Shown piece after piece: positions 1 through 6,616 of a stretch of DNA of 12,922 bases. This DNA is from Dehalococcoidia bacterium (GTDB taxonomy: Bacteria > Chloroflexota > Dehalococcoidia > Dehalococcoidales > Fen-1064). The stretch is from assembly GCA_003153955.1 (NCBI GenBank), contig PMCB01000018.1, forward strand, positions 12,915 through 25,836, written 5' to 3'. Under the pieces are notes generated by a model, which saw only the letters and a list, made by a program, of their open reading frames with translations, made no database searches and was not told the origin of the DNA. Made by a program: the position numbers and the translations under genes. The first letter of the stretch is position 1; every line of letters begins with the position of its first letter.

Positions 1-285
1 AAAATTCTGGGTGAAACCCAGCTTCAGGTTAGGCGGGCTGGTCGGTGAAATCGCAATCGAAGTTAATGTTGCGGTAACCTTGCCGGTAGTGGTGGTTTTA
101 GAGTAAGAGGTTGTTGTTTTAGTGGTTGTCGAATTTATTTCCGTAGTCGTTGAAGAATTTGAAGACGAAGTCACTAAGCTCGTAGACGAAGAACCTGACG
201 AACAGGCGGACAACGCCAGGGTTAAAAGTGTAATCATTCCGATTACCAGACAAAAGCCGTACAAACGCATTGATTTGATTTTCAT
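1..285 (-). CDS. Thr/Ser-rich lipoprotein with Ig-like repeat, N-terminal part only
   Basis: Reading leftwards from an ATG at 285, 95 codons are open and run off the window edge, so the C-terminus is missing. Residues 1-27 are a lipoprotein signal peptide: basic MKIKSMR start, hydrophobic core and lipobox L25-S26-A27-C28. Residues 29-70 are a low-complexity Ser/Thr linker. From about residue 72 the sequence (TSIAISPTSPPNLKLG) resembles the first strand of a bacterial Ig-like (BIG2-type) domain. It is probably a lipid-anchored surface or cell-envelope protein; the functional domain, if any, lies outside the window. The ribosome site AAGG lies 5 nt before the ATG. The Thr-rich linker resembles that of the ModA-like lipoprotein at 7379-8788. 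Seen: signal, linker. Inferred: Ig domain and surface role. Confidence 0.8.
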   Translation of the reverse strand, partial: MKIKSMRLYGFCLVIGMITLLTLALSACSSGSSSTSLVTSSSNSSTTTEINSTTTKTTTSYSKTTTTGKVTATLTSIAISPTSPPNLKLGFTQNF

Positions 286-467
286 AGTACCTTGCCCACT
301 TTTTTTTGATTAATATTTATTCCGGGATATGCTATGATGCTGCCTCAGGGGAATATTGAATTATTGGTTTTGCTATAACAGCACCTCCTGGGGTTTCATA
401 TTCACAATTTCTTCAGCACACCCTATATCTTACACCCGATACTAAACCGGTGTATTTTACAAGGCTT
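286..467 (-). promoter_or_regulatory. About 180-nt untranslated leader of the lipoprotein
   Basis: If transcription starts about 7 nt after the TATAAT box, the lipoprotein mRNA has a leader of about 180 nt. The leader contains a small stem (TACACC/GGTGTA, roughly 431-454). It also has an AGGAGGTG sequence (382-389) with no usable start codon after it, and an eight-codon minigene (ATG at 399, stop at 373-375, MKPQEVLL). No known riboswitch consensus was recognised. Whether the leader regulates anything is inference. Confidence 0.4.
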
Positions 468-473
468 TTCCGT

Positions 474-501
474 ATTATATCCTAATATAAGGTATTGTCA
501 A
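474..501 (-). promoter_or_regulatory. Near-consensus sigma-70 promoter for the lipoprotein gene
   Basis: On the minus strand, TTGACA (501-496) is followed after 16 bp by TATAAT (479-474). Both hexamers match the sigma-70 consensus exactly. It points at the lipoprotein gene starting at 285 and no other gene lies between. Confidence 0.75.
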
Positions 502-512
502 TATCTCCGCTG

Positions 513-563
513 TTATTGTTCATAAGAATATTTTTGGTGTTAACTATTATTTATTGTTCATAA
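513..563. repeat. Pair of 13-bp direct repeats (TTATTGTTCATAA)
   Basis: TTATTGTTCATAA occurs exactly at 513-525 and 551-563, 38 bp apart. Each copy has TTAT/ATAA ends, so it is a partial palindrome. Relative to the predicted lipoprotein transcription start (about 467) the copies centre near -52 and -90, positions typical of activator sites. The repeat is seen; the binding role is inferred. Confidence 0.55.
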
Positions 564-732
564 AATCTTTTTTGAAAGAAACGTGATAACGGATTCAACA
601 CCTGAAGGATAATATCATACGCCAAAAATATTTCCTCCGTATCCTTTGCAAGCAGAATCATTAATGATAAACTAGTAGAAACCAATAAGGCTTGTTTTTC
701 TGTGACAGGGTGAATAAGAAGGGGTATTTTAG

Positions 733-1167
733 ATGCCAAAAGTTGATAACGAGATTATCATCAACGCCCCGGTACAGGAGATATTTGACTACGTCAGCCA
801 ACCGAGTAACCTGCAGCAGATTTGGCCCAGTTTAGTCGAAATAACGAACCAGACATTATTACCAAACGGCGGTTATCATTATAGCTGGGTGTATAAAATG
901 GCGGGGATACATTTCAACGGTACCGGTGAATGTATCGATATAAAACCGAATCTCGTGTTAGCTTCAAAAAACCACGGCATGATTGACAGTATCGTGTCAT
1001 TCAAGTTTTTATCTATCGGTATCCGGACTAAGGTAAGCCTGACCATTGATTATCAGGTGCCAATGCCGTTATTGGGACAGTTAACCGAAATGATAATTTT
1101 GAAGATGAATGCCAAAGAAATAGGTTTGATATTGGACAATTTGCGGATACGATTTGAAGAAACTTAA
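733..1167 (+). CDS. SRPBCC (START-like) domain protein, copy 1
   Basis: A 144-residue single-domain protein whose opening (EIIINAPVQEIFDYVSQPSN) is typical of the SRPBCC/polyketide cyclase-dehydrase superfamily: first beta strand, then the helix with the I-F-x-Y pattern, followed by a W-P-S segment. The length equals a complete SRPBCC domain. These are cytosolic helix-grip proteins that bind hydrophobic ligands; the ligand cannot be told from sequence. The start is supported by GAAGGGG (718-724) 8 nt before the ATG. A paralogue follows at 1270 after 102 nt in the same orientation, aligning without gaps at about half identical residues. No signal peptide or membrane segment is visible. Confidence 0.8.
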   Translation: MPKVDNEIIINAPVQEIFDYVSQPSNLQQIWPSLVEITNQTLLPNGGYHYSWVYKMAGIHFNGTGECIDIKPNLVLASKNHGMIDSIVSFKFLSIGIRTKVSLTIDYQVPMPLLGQLTEMIILKMNAKEIGLILDNLRIRFEET

Positions 1168-1269
1168 TTCATGTTTTCAGTTCCGAAAAAAATTTCCTCA
1201 GATCCACGGACCTTATTGAATAAAATAGCTGCAGTTAATTTTCGGTTTTCAGATGAGCAGGAGTTATAA

Positions 1270-1704
1270 GTGCCGATCATCGACAAAGACATTATTATCA
1301 ACGCCCCCCTTGAAAAAATATTTGAATACGTGAATAAACCGAGTAATCTTCCCCGCATCAGTCCTAGTTTAATCGAAATAAACAATGAGAAAATGTTACC
1401 TGCCGGCGGCTATAGTTTCCGGTGGATGTATAAAATGATCGGGTTTCACCTGGAGGGAAAAGCTGAATATACCGATATCATCCCGAATTTTTGGTTTACC
1501 TGTAAAACACACGCGGTTGTGGACAGTTCGATATCGTGGACATTCCGTTCCAAAGGAGCTCAAACCAGGGTAACCCTTACGATTTGTTACCGCATCCCTG
1601 TGCCGATGAGCAGTCGGCTATCCGAGAACATTATTGCTAAAACAAATGAAAAAGAAGCGGAACTGATATTGGATAACCTGAAAACAATAATCGAATTCAG
1701 CTGA
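1270..1704 (+). CDS. SRPBCC (START-like) domain protein, copy 2
   Basis: A 144-residue paralogue of the preceding gene. An ungapped hand alignment gives about 72 identical positions, including the NAP motif, PSNL, LPxGGY, YKM and the LILDNL C-terminal helix. It starts with GTG, supported by AGGAG 6 nt upstream. The fold is SRPBCC/polyketide cyclase-like, with an unknown hydrophobic ligand. The pair is probably transcribed together. The 102-nt gap holds an inverted repeat (CCGAAAA at 1183-1189, TTTTCGG at 1239-1245) and a repeated GTTTTCAG, but no clear promoter. The stop codon is only 12 bp from the stop of the convergent GH4 gene, leaving no room for an intrinsic terminator. Confidence 0.78.
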   Translation: MPIIDKDIIINAPLEKIFEYVNKPSNLPRISPSLIEINNEKMLPAGGYSFRWMYKMIGFHLEGKAEYTDIIPNFWFTCKTHAVVDSSISWTFRSKGAQTRVTLTICYRIPVPMSSRLSENIIAKTNEKEAELILDNLKTIIEFS

Positions 1705-1716
1705 CTTTCCCACCAA

Positions 1717-3039
1717 CTATTTGTATCCTTTAATATATTTCTGCATCTCCACGGCGAAAAGTTCATCGACCATTTGTTTTATTTCATCAATCGAGGCTAT
1801 GGAAAAGGTTAACGGGTCGAGCACGATTGCCTGGAGGATTTTATTTTTGTCCTTCTCGACGATTCCTCTGACGGCCATTTCCTGAACGTTGATACTCATG
1901 CGATTCAGCGCCGCGCATTGCGCGGGCAGAACTCCGATATATTGCGGATGGATGCCGCCCCGGTCGACCAGACACGGTACTTCCACAACGCTCCCTTCCG
2001 GCAGGTTGCTGATCAGACCGCTGTTCCTGACATTACCGAAAATCCTGACAGGTTTACCGGTTTGGAAGGAATCGATAATGCCGGCCGCAATGCCGGTATC
2101 GGTATGTTCGCGGCTCAGCGGCAGTTTAGTACTGCTTTCAAGCAGCTTTTTTAATTCTTCGTCACGCTCCCGGATTTCTCTTTCAACATAGCCGTACATT
2201 TCCGTCAGGCTGTTTATCCGGTATGCGGCTAAAAGTTCCGGTTTCCGCCGGAAATAGGGCAGGGACATCGTGAGGTGCTGGCCGCCGCTGGTAAAATATC
2301 CAAATTCCCGCAGCATCGCCACTTCCACCAGGTCCACGTGACCGAGTGGAGAGTTTGGCCGCAGATAAACGGCGGGTTCGGTAAAAGTCTCCCTCAGTTT
2401 TGGGTATAAGTCTTTGCCGTGCCTTTTCAGTTCTATAAACCAGGCGAAATGATTTAAACCGGCGACGGTATAATAGAGTTCGCTAAACGGTATTTGCGCG
2501 TATCTTGATATGGCGCGGGCAAAGTGAAATGCGTTGGGGCAAAGGCCGATATTCTTAATCCGGGTGTAATCGTTAATCGCCCAGCAGATGATTGCCTGGG
2601 GATTTGAGTAGTTGAAAAGCCACGCATCCGGACATAGTTCTTCCATGTCGTGGCAGATTTCCAGAACATCGGGGACGTGGCGCAACCCGGCGAAGACACC
2701 GCCGACTCCTACGGCATCGGACTGGATTTCAATGCCGAGCCCCATCGTAATTTCCCGGTCTTTGATGACCGGCGCCCAACCGCCGGAACGGAACGAATTA
2801 ATGACATAGTCCGCGCCGTCCAACGCGGCACGGCGGTCCGTGGTAGATTCTAGCCGCAGGTTGAGGTTTTGCTGTTTCGTCAGTCTCCGGGCATAGGCGG
2901 CCGCGAGCTCCAGCCGTTCTTTGTCGGCGTCGTGCAGTGTCACGGTGCTTTCCCCGAGGACGGGATGCGACACCACATCCGAAATAAAATCCCTTACGAG
3001 GACATAACTTCCCGCACCCATTAATACCACCTTTGGCAT
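1717..3039 (-). CDS. Glycoside hydrolase family 4 protein with altered catalytic motifs
   Basis: A 440-residue protein, full length for GH4 (NAD- and Mn-dependent alpha-glucosidase/alpha-galactosidase type, cytosolic). The N-terminus has the dinucleotide-binding MGAGS (7-11). Other family blocks follow: SDAVGVGGVFAGLRHVPDVL (107-126), NYSNPQA (143-149), the metal-site Cys167 in GLCPN and His197 in GLNH, GNVRNSG, and the VVEVPCLVDRGGIHP block in the C-terminal half. Two catalytic stretches differ. Canonical CHS after the metal cysteine is CPN, and the usual HxSEYxPYF is H255-LTMSLPYF, so the position of the catalytic base Tyr is Ser259. It may act on an unusual substrate or have lost glycosidase activity. 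The start is set by GGAGG 7 nt before ATG and a promoter at 3068-3096. The gene stands alone, divergent from the hydrolase gene. Confidence 0.85.
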   Translation of the reverse strand: MPKVVLMGAGSYVLVRDFISDVVSHPVLGESTVTLHDADKERLELAAAYARRLTKQQNLNLRLESTTDRRAALDGADYVINSFRSGGWAPVIKDREITMGLGIEIQSDAVGVGGVFAGLRHVPDVLEICHDMEELCPDAWLFNYSNPQAIICWAINDYTRIKNIGLCPNAFHFARAISRYAQIPFSELYYTVAGLNHFAWFIELKRHGKDLYPKLRETFTEPAVYLRPNSPLGHVDLVEVAMLREFGYFTSGGQHLTMSLPYFRRKPELLAAYRINSLTEMYGYVEREIRERDEELKKLLESSTKLPLSREHTDTGIAAGIIDSFQTGKPVRIFGNVRNSGLISNLPEGSVVEVPCLVDRGGIHPQYIGVLPAQCAALNRMSINVQEMAVRGIVEKDKNKILQAIVLDPLTFSIASIDEIKQMVDELFAVEMQKYIKGYK

Positions 3040-3067
3040 GAGAAAACCTCCGGAATATTACCAGATT

Positions 3068-3096
3068 ATGATATTACTATTGAATCTGATTGTCAA
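3068..3096 (-). promoter_or_regulatory. Sigma-70 promoter of the GH4 gene
   Basis: Minus strand: TTGACA (3096-3091), 17 bp, TATCAT (3073-3068). The expected start of transcription is near 3061, giving a short leader of about 20 nt that carries the GGAGG ribosome site. An inverted repeat TCAAA-ATA-TTTGA (3093-3105) overlaps the -35 box and could be an operator (inference). Confidence 0.7.
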
Positions 3097-3116
3097 AATA
3101 TTTGAGTTTGTCATGA

Positions 3117-3145
3117 TTGACCGGTTTTTTGGTTTGTTGTATACT
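3117..3145 (+). promoter_or_regulatory. Sigma-70 promoter of the alpha/beta-hydrolase gene
   Basis: Plus strand: TTGACC (3117-3122), 17 bp, TATACT (3140-3145). Transcription should begin near 3152. This lies downstream of the in-frame ATG at 3038 and upstream of the ATG at 3200, which decides the gene start. Only 20 bp separate its -35 from the -35 of the divergent GH4 promoter. Confidence 0.7.
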
Positions 3146-3199
3146 TCAGACAATTGTTTTGAGACAGTAAACACAAAAAACAAACATGGAGGCGAGATA

Positions 3200-3982
3200 A
3201 TGAAACGGGGATATGTTGATACACCCGAAGGGCAGGTACACTATCGTACCGAGGGAAACGGAGAACCGCTGTTATTGCTCCACAAAGCGGGATTGTCTTC
3301 AGACGAATTCACCGAAATGTTACCTTTTCTCGGTAAAAAATACCATGTTATTGCGATGGATGTATTTGGATACGGCAATACAGAGATGCCGGTGCCGGAA
3401 CCGGGATTCGCCGATTATGTGAATAACATCCTGCACTTTCTTGATGCCATGAAGATTAAAAAAACCAATATCCTGGGTCACCTGCTCGGTTCATCTTTTG
3501 CCGTAGAAATAGCGGCCGTGCATCCGGAACTGGTAAAGAAACTGATTCTTTGGGATGCCATTTACCTGGAGCCGCAGGTGTTGAAGGATACGCAGGAAGA
3601 ATACCGCACGGAACACATGGAGTTCAAACTGGACGGCTCCCACTTGATGAAAGTCTGGAACGGCCGGGGGCCGAAACCGGATTCGAACCTCAAATTAGTT
3701 CAAAGGTCGGCGATTGAATACATGAAGTCCAGTCTGGGCGAAGCCTCCGGCGTCTCACACCGGGCACTGTTTTCATACGACATCGAGCCGAAACTGCCGA
3801 TGATAAAATGCCCGACGCTGCTGATGCACGGCAGCGGCGGCCCTCTTTTTGCGCGGCAGGCTGCAATCAGAGATGCAATTCCTGGGTGCCGGGAAGTGAC
3901 GCTGGATATTCCGGGGCCTTTCCCGTTCTGGGAAAAACCCGCGGAAATATCGAAAGTAATCATTGATTTCCTGCAAAAGTAA
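3200..3982 (+). CDS. Alpha/beta-hydrolase-fold protein lacking the canonical catalytic triad
   Basis: A 260-residue protein with the layout of a complete alpha/beta hydrolase: first strand ending LLLLHKAG, then the VIAMDVFGYGNTE block, the nucleophile-elbow strand NILGHLLGSSFAVEIAAVHP, a cap region, and C-terminal CPTLLMHGSGGPLF and FWEKPAEI blocks. The catalytic positions are not standard. The elbow is G93-H-L95-L-G97, with Leu where Ser/Asp/Cys is expected. The acid strand has HGSGGP with Gly214 instead of Asp. The usual GHFP is G239-P240-F-P, with no His. It may be a binding protein or belong to a non-canonical hydrolase clade. The start at 3200 is chosen because GGAGG lies 7 nt upstream and the promoter is at 3117-3145; the longer frame from 3038 precedes that promoter. 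Confidence 0.8.
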   Translation: MKRGYVDTPEGQVHYRTEGNGEPLLLLHKAGLSSDEFTEMLPFLGKKYHVIAMDVFGYGNTEMPVPEPGFADYVNNILHFLDAMKIKKTNILGHLLGSSFAVEIAAVHPELVKKLILWDAIYLEPQVLKDTQEEYRTEHMEFKLDGSHLMKVWNGRGPKPDSNLKLVQRSAIEYMKSSLGEASGVSHRALFSYDIEPKLPMIKCPTLLMHGSGGPLFARQAAIRDAIPGCREVTLDIPGPFPFWEKPAEISKVIIDFLQK

Positions 3983-4012
3983 AAAATTAGAGTTTATAAT
4001 TGAGTTTACATA

Positions 4013-4057
4013 AAATAATAGCCGGCGGCTGTTCTGTCAGTTCGTCGGCTATTATTT
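4013..4057. terminator. Bidirectional intrinsic terminator
   Basis: Perfect 12-bp arms AAATAATAGCCG (4013-4024) and CGGCTATTATTT (4046-4057) enclose a 21-nt loop between two convergent genes. The arms end in A/T-rich tracts, so each strand gives a GC stem base followed by a U-rich run. It can serve both the hydrolase gene (+) and the mod-mocA-xdhC operon (-). Confidence 0.75.
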
Positions 4058-4074
4058 GAATTTTATGATGGAAG

Positions 4075-4863
4075 CTACTGTTTTGTTTCCGCCAACTGAC
4101 GGCGTACTTGGATGATTTCCGCCATGATGGCGACGGCAATTTCTTCGGGTGTTTCCGCGCCGATGGATAACCCGATGGGGGAATGCACTTTATCCAGTTG
4201 CTCCCTGGTAATGCCTTTGGTTTGCAGGTATGTAAAAGACGTTTTAATTTTTCTCTTGCTGCCAATCATCCCGATATAACCGGCAGGGGTGGTCACTGCC
4301 CACTCCAGCACCTGTTCGTCTTTCATGTGTCCCCTGGTAACGATGACAATATACGAAGAGCTGTTGATTTTCAGCCGTTTCATTACCGATGCCATGTCTT
4401 CGGCGATAGTTTCGTCGGCTTCGGGGAATCTTTCGGGATTGGCAAATTCCGGACGGTCGTCGATGATTGTGACACGAAAATCCACCATTTTGCCGATACG
4501 TGCGAGGAAATATGAAATGTGTCCGCCGCCAAAAATTATCAATGACGGTAAAGGTTTGATCGGTTCCAGAAAAACGTCGACGATGCCGCCGCAGGTCATC
4601 CCTTCTTTGGAAGCATCGGCATTGGTCAGCTCATAATGCGCCAATTTGGATTCATTTCCGTGAATCAGTTTCAATGCTTCCTGATAGGCCTGATATTCGA
4701 TGGCGCCGCCGCCGATGGTACCGATGATTTTACCGTCGGCGAATACCAGCATTTTGGAACTTTCTTTCCTTGGCGCCGAACCCCGGGTGCTGACAATGGT
4801 CGCCAGTACCGCTTTTTCCCCGCGTCTTCTTAAATTAGCAATTGATTCGAAAATATCATCCAT
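4075..4863 (-). CDS. xdhC: XdhC family molybdenum cofactor sulfuration/insertion chaperone
   Basis: A 262-residue protein. The family binds molybdenum cofactor, helps exchange an oxo for a sulfido ligand and delivers the cofactor to apo-hydroxylases of the xanthine dehydrogenase type. Domain 1 (XdhC/CoxF) shows STRGSAPRKESSKMLV (25-40), GTIGGGAIE (48-56) and MTCGG (89-93, Cys91). Domain 2 is Rossmann-like: FGGGHIS (111-117), DDRPEFAN (135-142), TRGHMKD (176-182), YIGMIGSKRK (196-205) and SPIGLSIGAETPEEIAVAI (228-246). The length is complete for the family. It is last in the operon, 15 nt after mocA, with AAGGA 10 nt before ATG, and a strong terminator follows. Its presence argues that the client enzyme carries sulfurated cofactor, as expected for the hydroxylase subunit at the right edge. 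Confidence 0.93.
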   Translation of the reverse strand: MDDIFESIANLRRRGEKAVLATIVSTRGSAPRKESSKMLVFADGKIIGTIGGGAIEYQAYQEALKLIHGNESKLAHYELTNADASKEGMTCGGIVDVFLEPIKPLPSLIIFGGGHISYFLARIGKMVDFRVTIIDDRPEFANPERFPEADETIAEDMASVMKRLKINSSSYIVIVTRGHMKDEQVLEWAVTTPAGYIGMIGSKRKIKTSFTYLQTKGITREQLDKVHSPIGLSIGAETPEEIAVAIMAEIIQVRRQLAETKQ

Positions 4864-4878
4864 TTTGCACCGGTCCTT

Positions 4879-5484
4879 TTAGCTGTCGCCTTCGGCTTGT
4901 GCTTTGGCTTTTTGATAGTCCTGCGGTGTATCGATGTCGGTCAGAATTTCGGGCGCGTCAAGAGGTACTTCTAAAATATCCTGTAAATGATTATTTACCA
5001 CAGCCTTGGCCCCCTGGTCGGCGATAGCCAGCAGTTCCTGCTTATATTTGGCAGCAAAAATAACCGGGTGGCCGTGTTTGCCGTTGTAAACCGGGATAAC
5101 AATGCCGTGTTTACTTGTTTGATATTCGTCCAGTAAGCGGTTGATAATCGCGGGGCTGATGAACGGCTGGTCTCCCAACAGCAGCATGAACGCATCCGCT
5201 CCGGCTGGAGCGTTTTTGATTCCGCACTTTACGGATGAACTCATGCCTTCTTTAAAATCATGGTTGACCACGATCTCTATTTTGGGGGATATTGTAATTT
5301 TCCCCGCGATTTCACCGGCATGAGAGCCTAATACCAGTAATATTTGTTCCAAGTGCGAGGCCGCGGCGTTGTCGATTACCTGCTGCAGGATAATCGTCTT
5401 TCCCCAGGGCAGGAGCTGCTTGGGTGTCCCCATTCTCTTTGATTCACCGGCGGATAAAATAATACCAACTATCATCGTACTCAT
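4879..5484 (-). CDS. mocA: MocA-like molybdopterin cytidylyltransferase
   Basis: A 201-residue nucleotidyltransferase of the MobA/MocA fold. Family members transfer CMP (MocA) or GMP (MobA) to Mo-molybdopterin in the cytosol. Motifs: LSAGESKRMGTPKQLLPWG (10-28, nucleotide-binding loop with Lys22), LLGDQP (102-107), GKHGHPVIF (135-143) and DIDTP (183-187). The LLPWG and HGHP forms and the neighbouring XdhC favour CTP use and the MCD cofactor of xanthine dehydrogenase-type enzymes; this is inference from family knowledge. It lies between modC and xdhC (36 nt and 15 nt gaps). No strong ribosome site precedes the ATG at 5484, and an ATG three codons later is an alternative start. Confidence 0.88.
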   Translation of the reverse strand: MSTMIVGIILSAGESKRMGTPKQLLPWGKTIILQQVIDNAAASHLEQILLVLGSHAGEIAGKITISPKIEIVVNHDFKEGMSSSVKCGIKNAPAGADAFMLLLGDQPFISPAIINRLLDEYQTSKHGIVIPVYNGKHGHPVIFAAKYKQELLAIADQGAKAVVNNHLQDILEVPLDAPEILTDIDTPQDYQKAKAQAEGDS

Positions 5485-5520
5485 TCAGCATTATATTTAC
5501 TAATGGCTAAATCTGTTTTT

Positions 5521-6600
5521 TCATTTTGTAATAATCACGATTTGTTCGGGCGGGAGGTGTAAATAGTAATTCAACCCATTAGAAAACGTTGATTCGGTTC
5601 CCCTGGTGAAGGCTGATTCGAGACGGTAACAATTGTCTTTGTTGGTTTTTAAATCGAAAAAACAGTTGATTGACGCCAAATTTTCGACGGTGGAACTTAA
5701 TGTCCCCTGCAGGGTGTTTTGCCCCGGCCCCTGCACTGCCTGAATGTGCTCCGAACGTATACCAATCGTAATGGACTGATTTATTGACAGATTCCTGTAC
5801 CCATTGACCGCTACGATTAATGCGGTGTCCAGATCAGGAACTGTTACGCATATCTGTTTGTCCGTTATCCCGGTGATGACCCCGTCCATGAAGTTCCGGA
5901 ACCGGGTGATTCTTGCTACCGTCCGGTTAGCAGGAGACGAAATAAGCTTTTCTTTCAAGTCGCACTGCGCGATTTTCCCAGCGTCATAAACCGCGATTCT
6001 GGAACTGAGCCGGTAGGCTTCAGCCAGGTCGTGAGTGACCAGGATGATATGGCCTTTATAGAACTGCCTCAAATCCAGGATTTGCATTTCCAGCTGTTCC
6101 TTGGTCAGGGAATCCAGGGCCGAGAAGGGCTCGTCAAGCAATAAAATATCCGGTTCGGGCGCCAGGGCGCGAGCTACCGCTACTCTCTGCTGCTGCCCGG
6201 CGGATAATTCGCTGGGATAGCGGTTTTGCAGCCCGTTCAGGCCCATATTTTCAATTAAAAGCTGCACCCGCCGGTTGACTTCATCTCTCGGCTGGCGGCG
6301 GATACCATAGGCAATATTATTGCCGGCGGACAGGTGGGGGAACAAAGCATAATTCTGGAACACAAAGCCGACATTTCTGTCTTTTGGCTGCAGGTTCAAT
6401 TTCTTGGACGAATCAAAGAGCACCCTGTCGTTTAGCTGGATGAAACCGCTGTCCGGTTGAATTAAACCCGCGATACAAAGCAGCGTCATCGTTTTCCCGG
6501 AGCCGGAAGGCCCCAGAATGCCCAGCACTTCGCCGTTGACGGATAAAGCGATGTCAAGTTTAAACCCGGGCAGTGTCCTGTTTATTTCAATTTTGAGCAA
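5521..6600 (-). CDS. modC: Molybdate ABC transporter ATP-binding protein ModC
   Basis: A 359-residue ABC ATPase on the cytosolic face that powers molybdate import through ModB. Visible motifs: Walker A GPSGSGKT (30-37), Q-loop Gln82, signature LSAGQ (132-136, Ala instead of the usual first Gly), Walker B DILLLDEP (151-158), D-loop SALD (160-163) and switch His190. The C-terminal 120 residues fit the MOP/TOBE-type molybdate-binding region of ModC (GIRSEHI block, then a divergent tail); that assignment is less certain than the ATPase. The start codon is TTG, supported by GGAG 8 nt upstream and by the position of the first beta strand. It sits 16 nt after modB. Confidence 0.9.
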   Translation of the reverse strand: MLKIEINRTLPGFKLDIALSVNGEVLGILGPSGSGKTMTLLCIAGLIQPDSGFIQLNDRVLFDSSKKLNLQPKDRNVGFVFQNYALFPHLSAGNNIAYGIRRQPRDEVNRRVQLLIENMGLNGLQNRYPSELSAGQQQRVAVARALAPEPDILLLDEPFSALDSLTKEQLEMQILDLRQFYKGHIILVTHDLAEAYRLSSRIAVYDAGKIAQCDLKEKLISSPANRTVARITRFRNFMDGVITGITDKQICVTVPDLDTALIVAVNGYRNLSINQSITIGIRSEHIQAVQGPGQNTLQGTLSSTVENLASINCFFDLKTNKDNCYRLESAFTRGTESTFSNGLNYYLHLPPEQIVIITK

Positions 6601-6616
6601 TTGGTTATCTCCAGAA

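Larger units (their letters stand above)
286..732. other. 447-bp intergenic region between divergent genes
   Basis: This AT-rich stretch separates the lipoprotein (-) from the first SRPBCC gene (+). It holds the lipoprotein leader, its promoter and a pair of 13-bp direct repeats. No convincing coding region was found. A 62-codon minus-strand frame (551-739) overlaps the SRPBCC start and shows no recognisable features. For the SRPBCC gene only weak promoter matches were seen (for example TTGCAA, 16 bp, TAAACT just upstream). Confidence 0.6.

Noticed and set aside
122..313. Plus-strand acidic 63-codon frame
   Set aside because: Antisense to the lipoprotein signal peptide and Ser/Thr linker, which is far more convincing.
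286..467. Known riboswitch in the lipoprotein leader
   Set aside because: Compared by eye with cobalamin, TPP, c-di-GMP, fluoride, preQ1 and SAM-type cores; no match.
551..739. Minus-strand 62-codon frame in the left intergenic region
   Set aside because: It overlaps the start and ribosome site of the first SRPBCC gene, has no ribosome site I could see and no recognisable features.
3038..3199. N-terminal extension of the alpha/beta hydrolase from an ATG at 3038
   Set aside because: The predicted promoter lies inside this stretch and a strong ribosome site precedes the ATG at 3200; the extra 54 residues match nothing in the fold.
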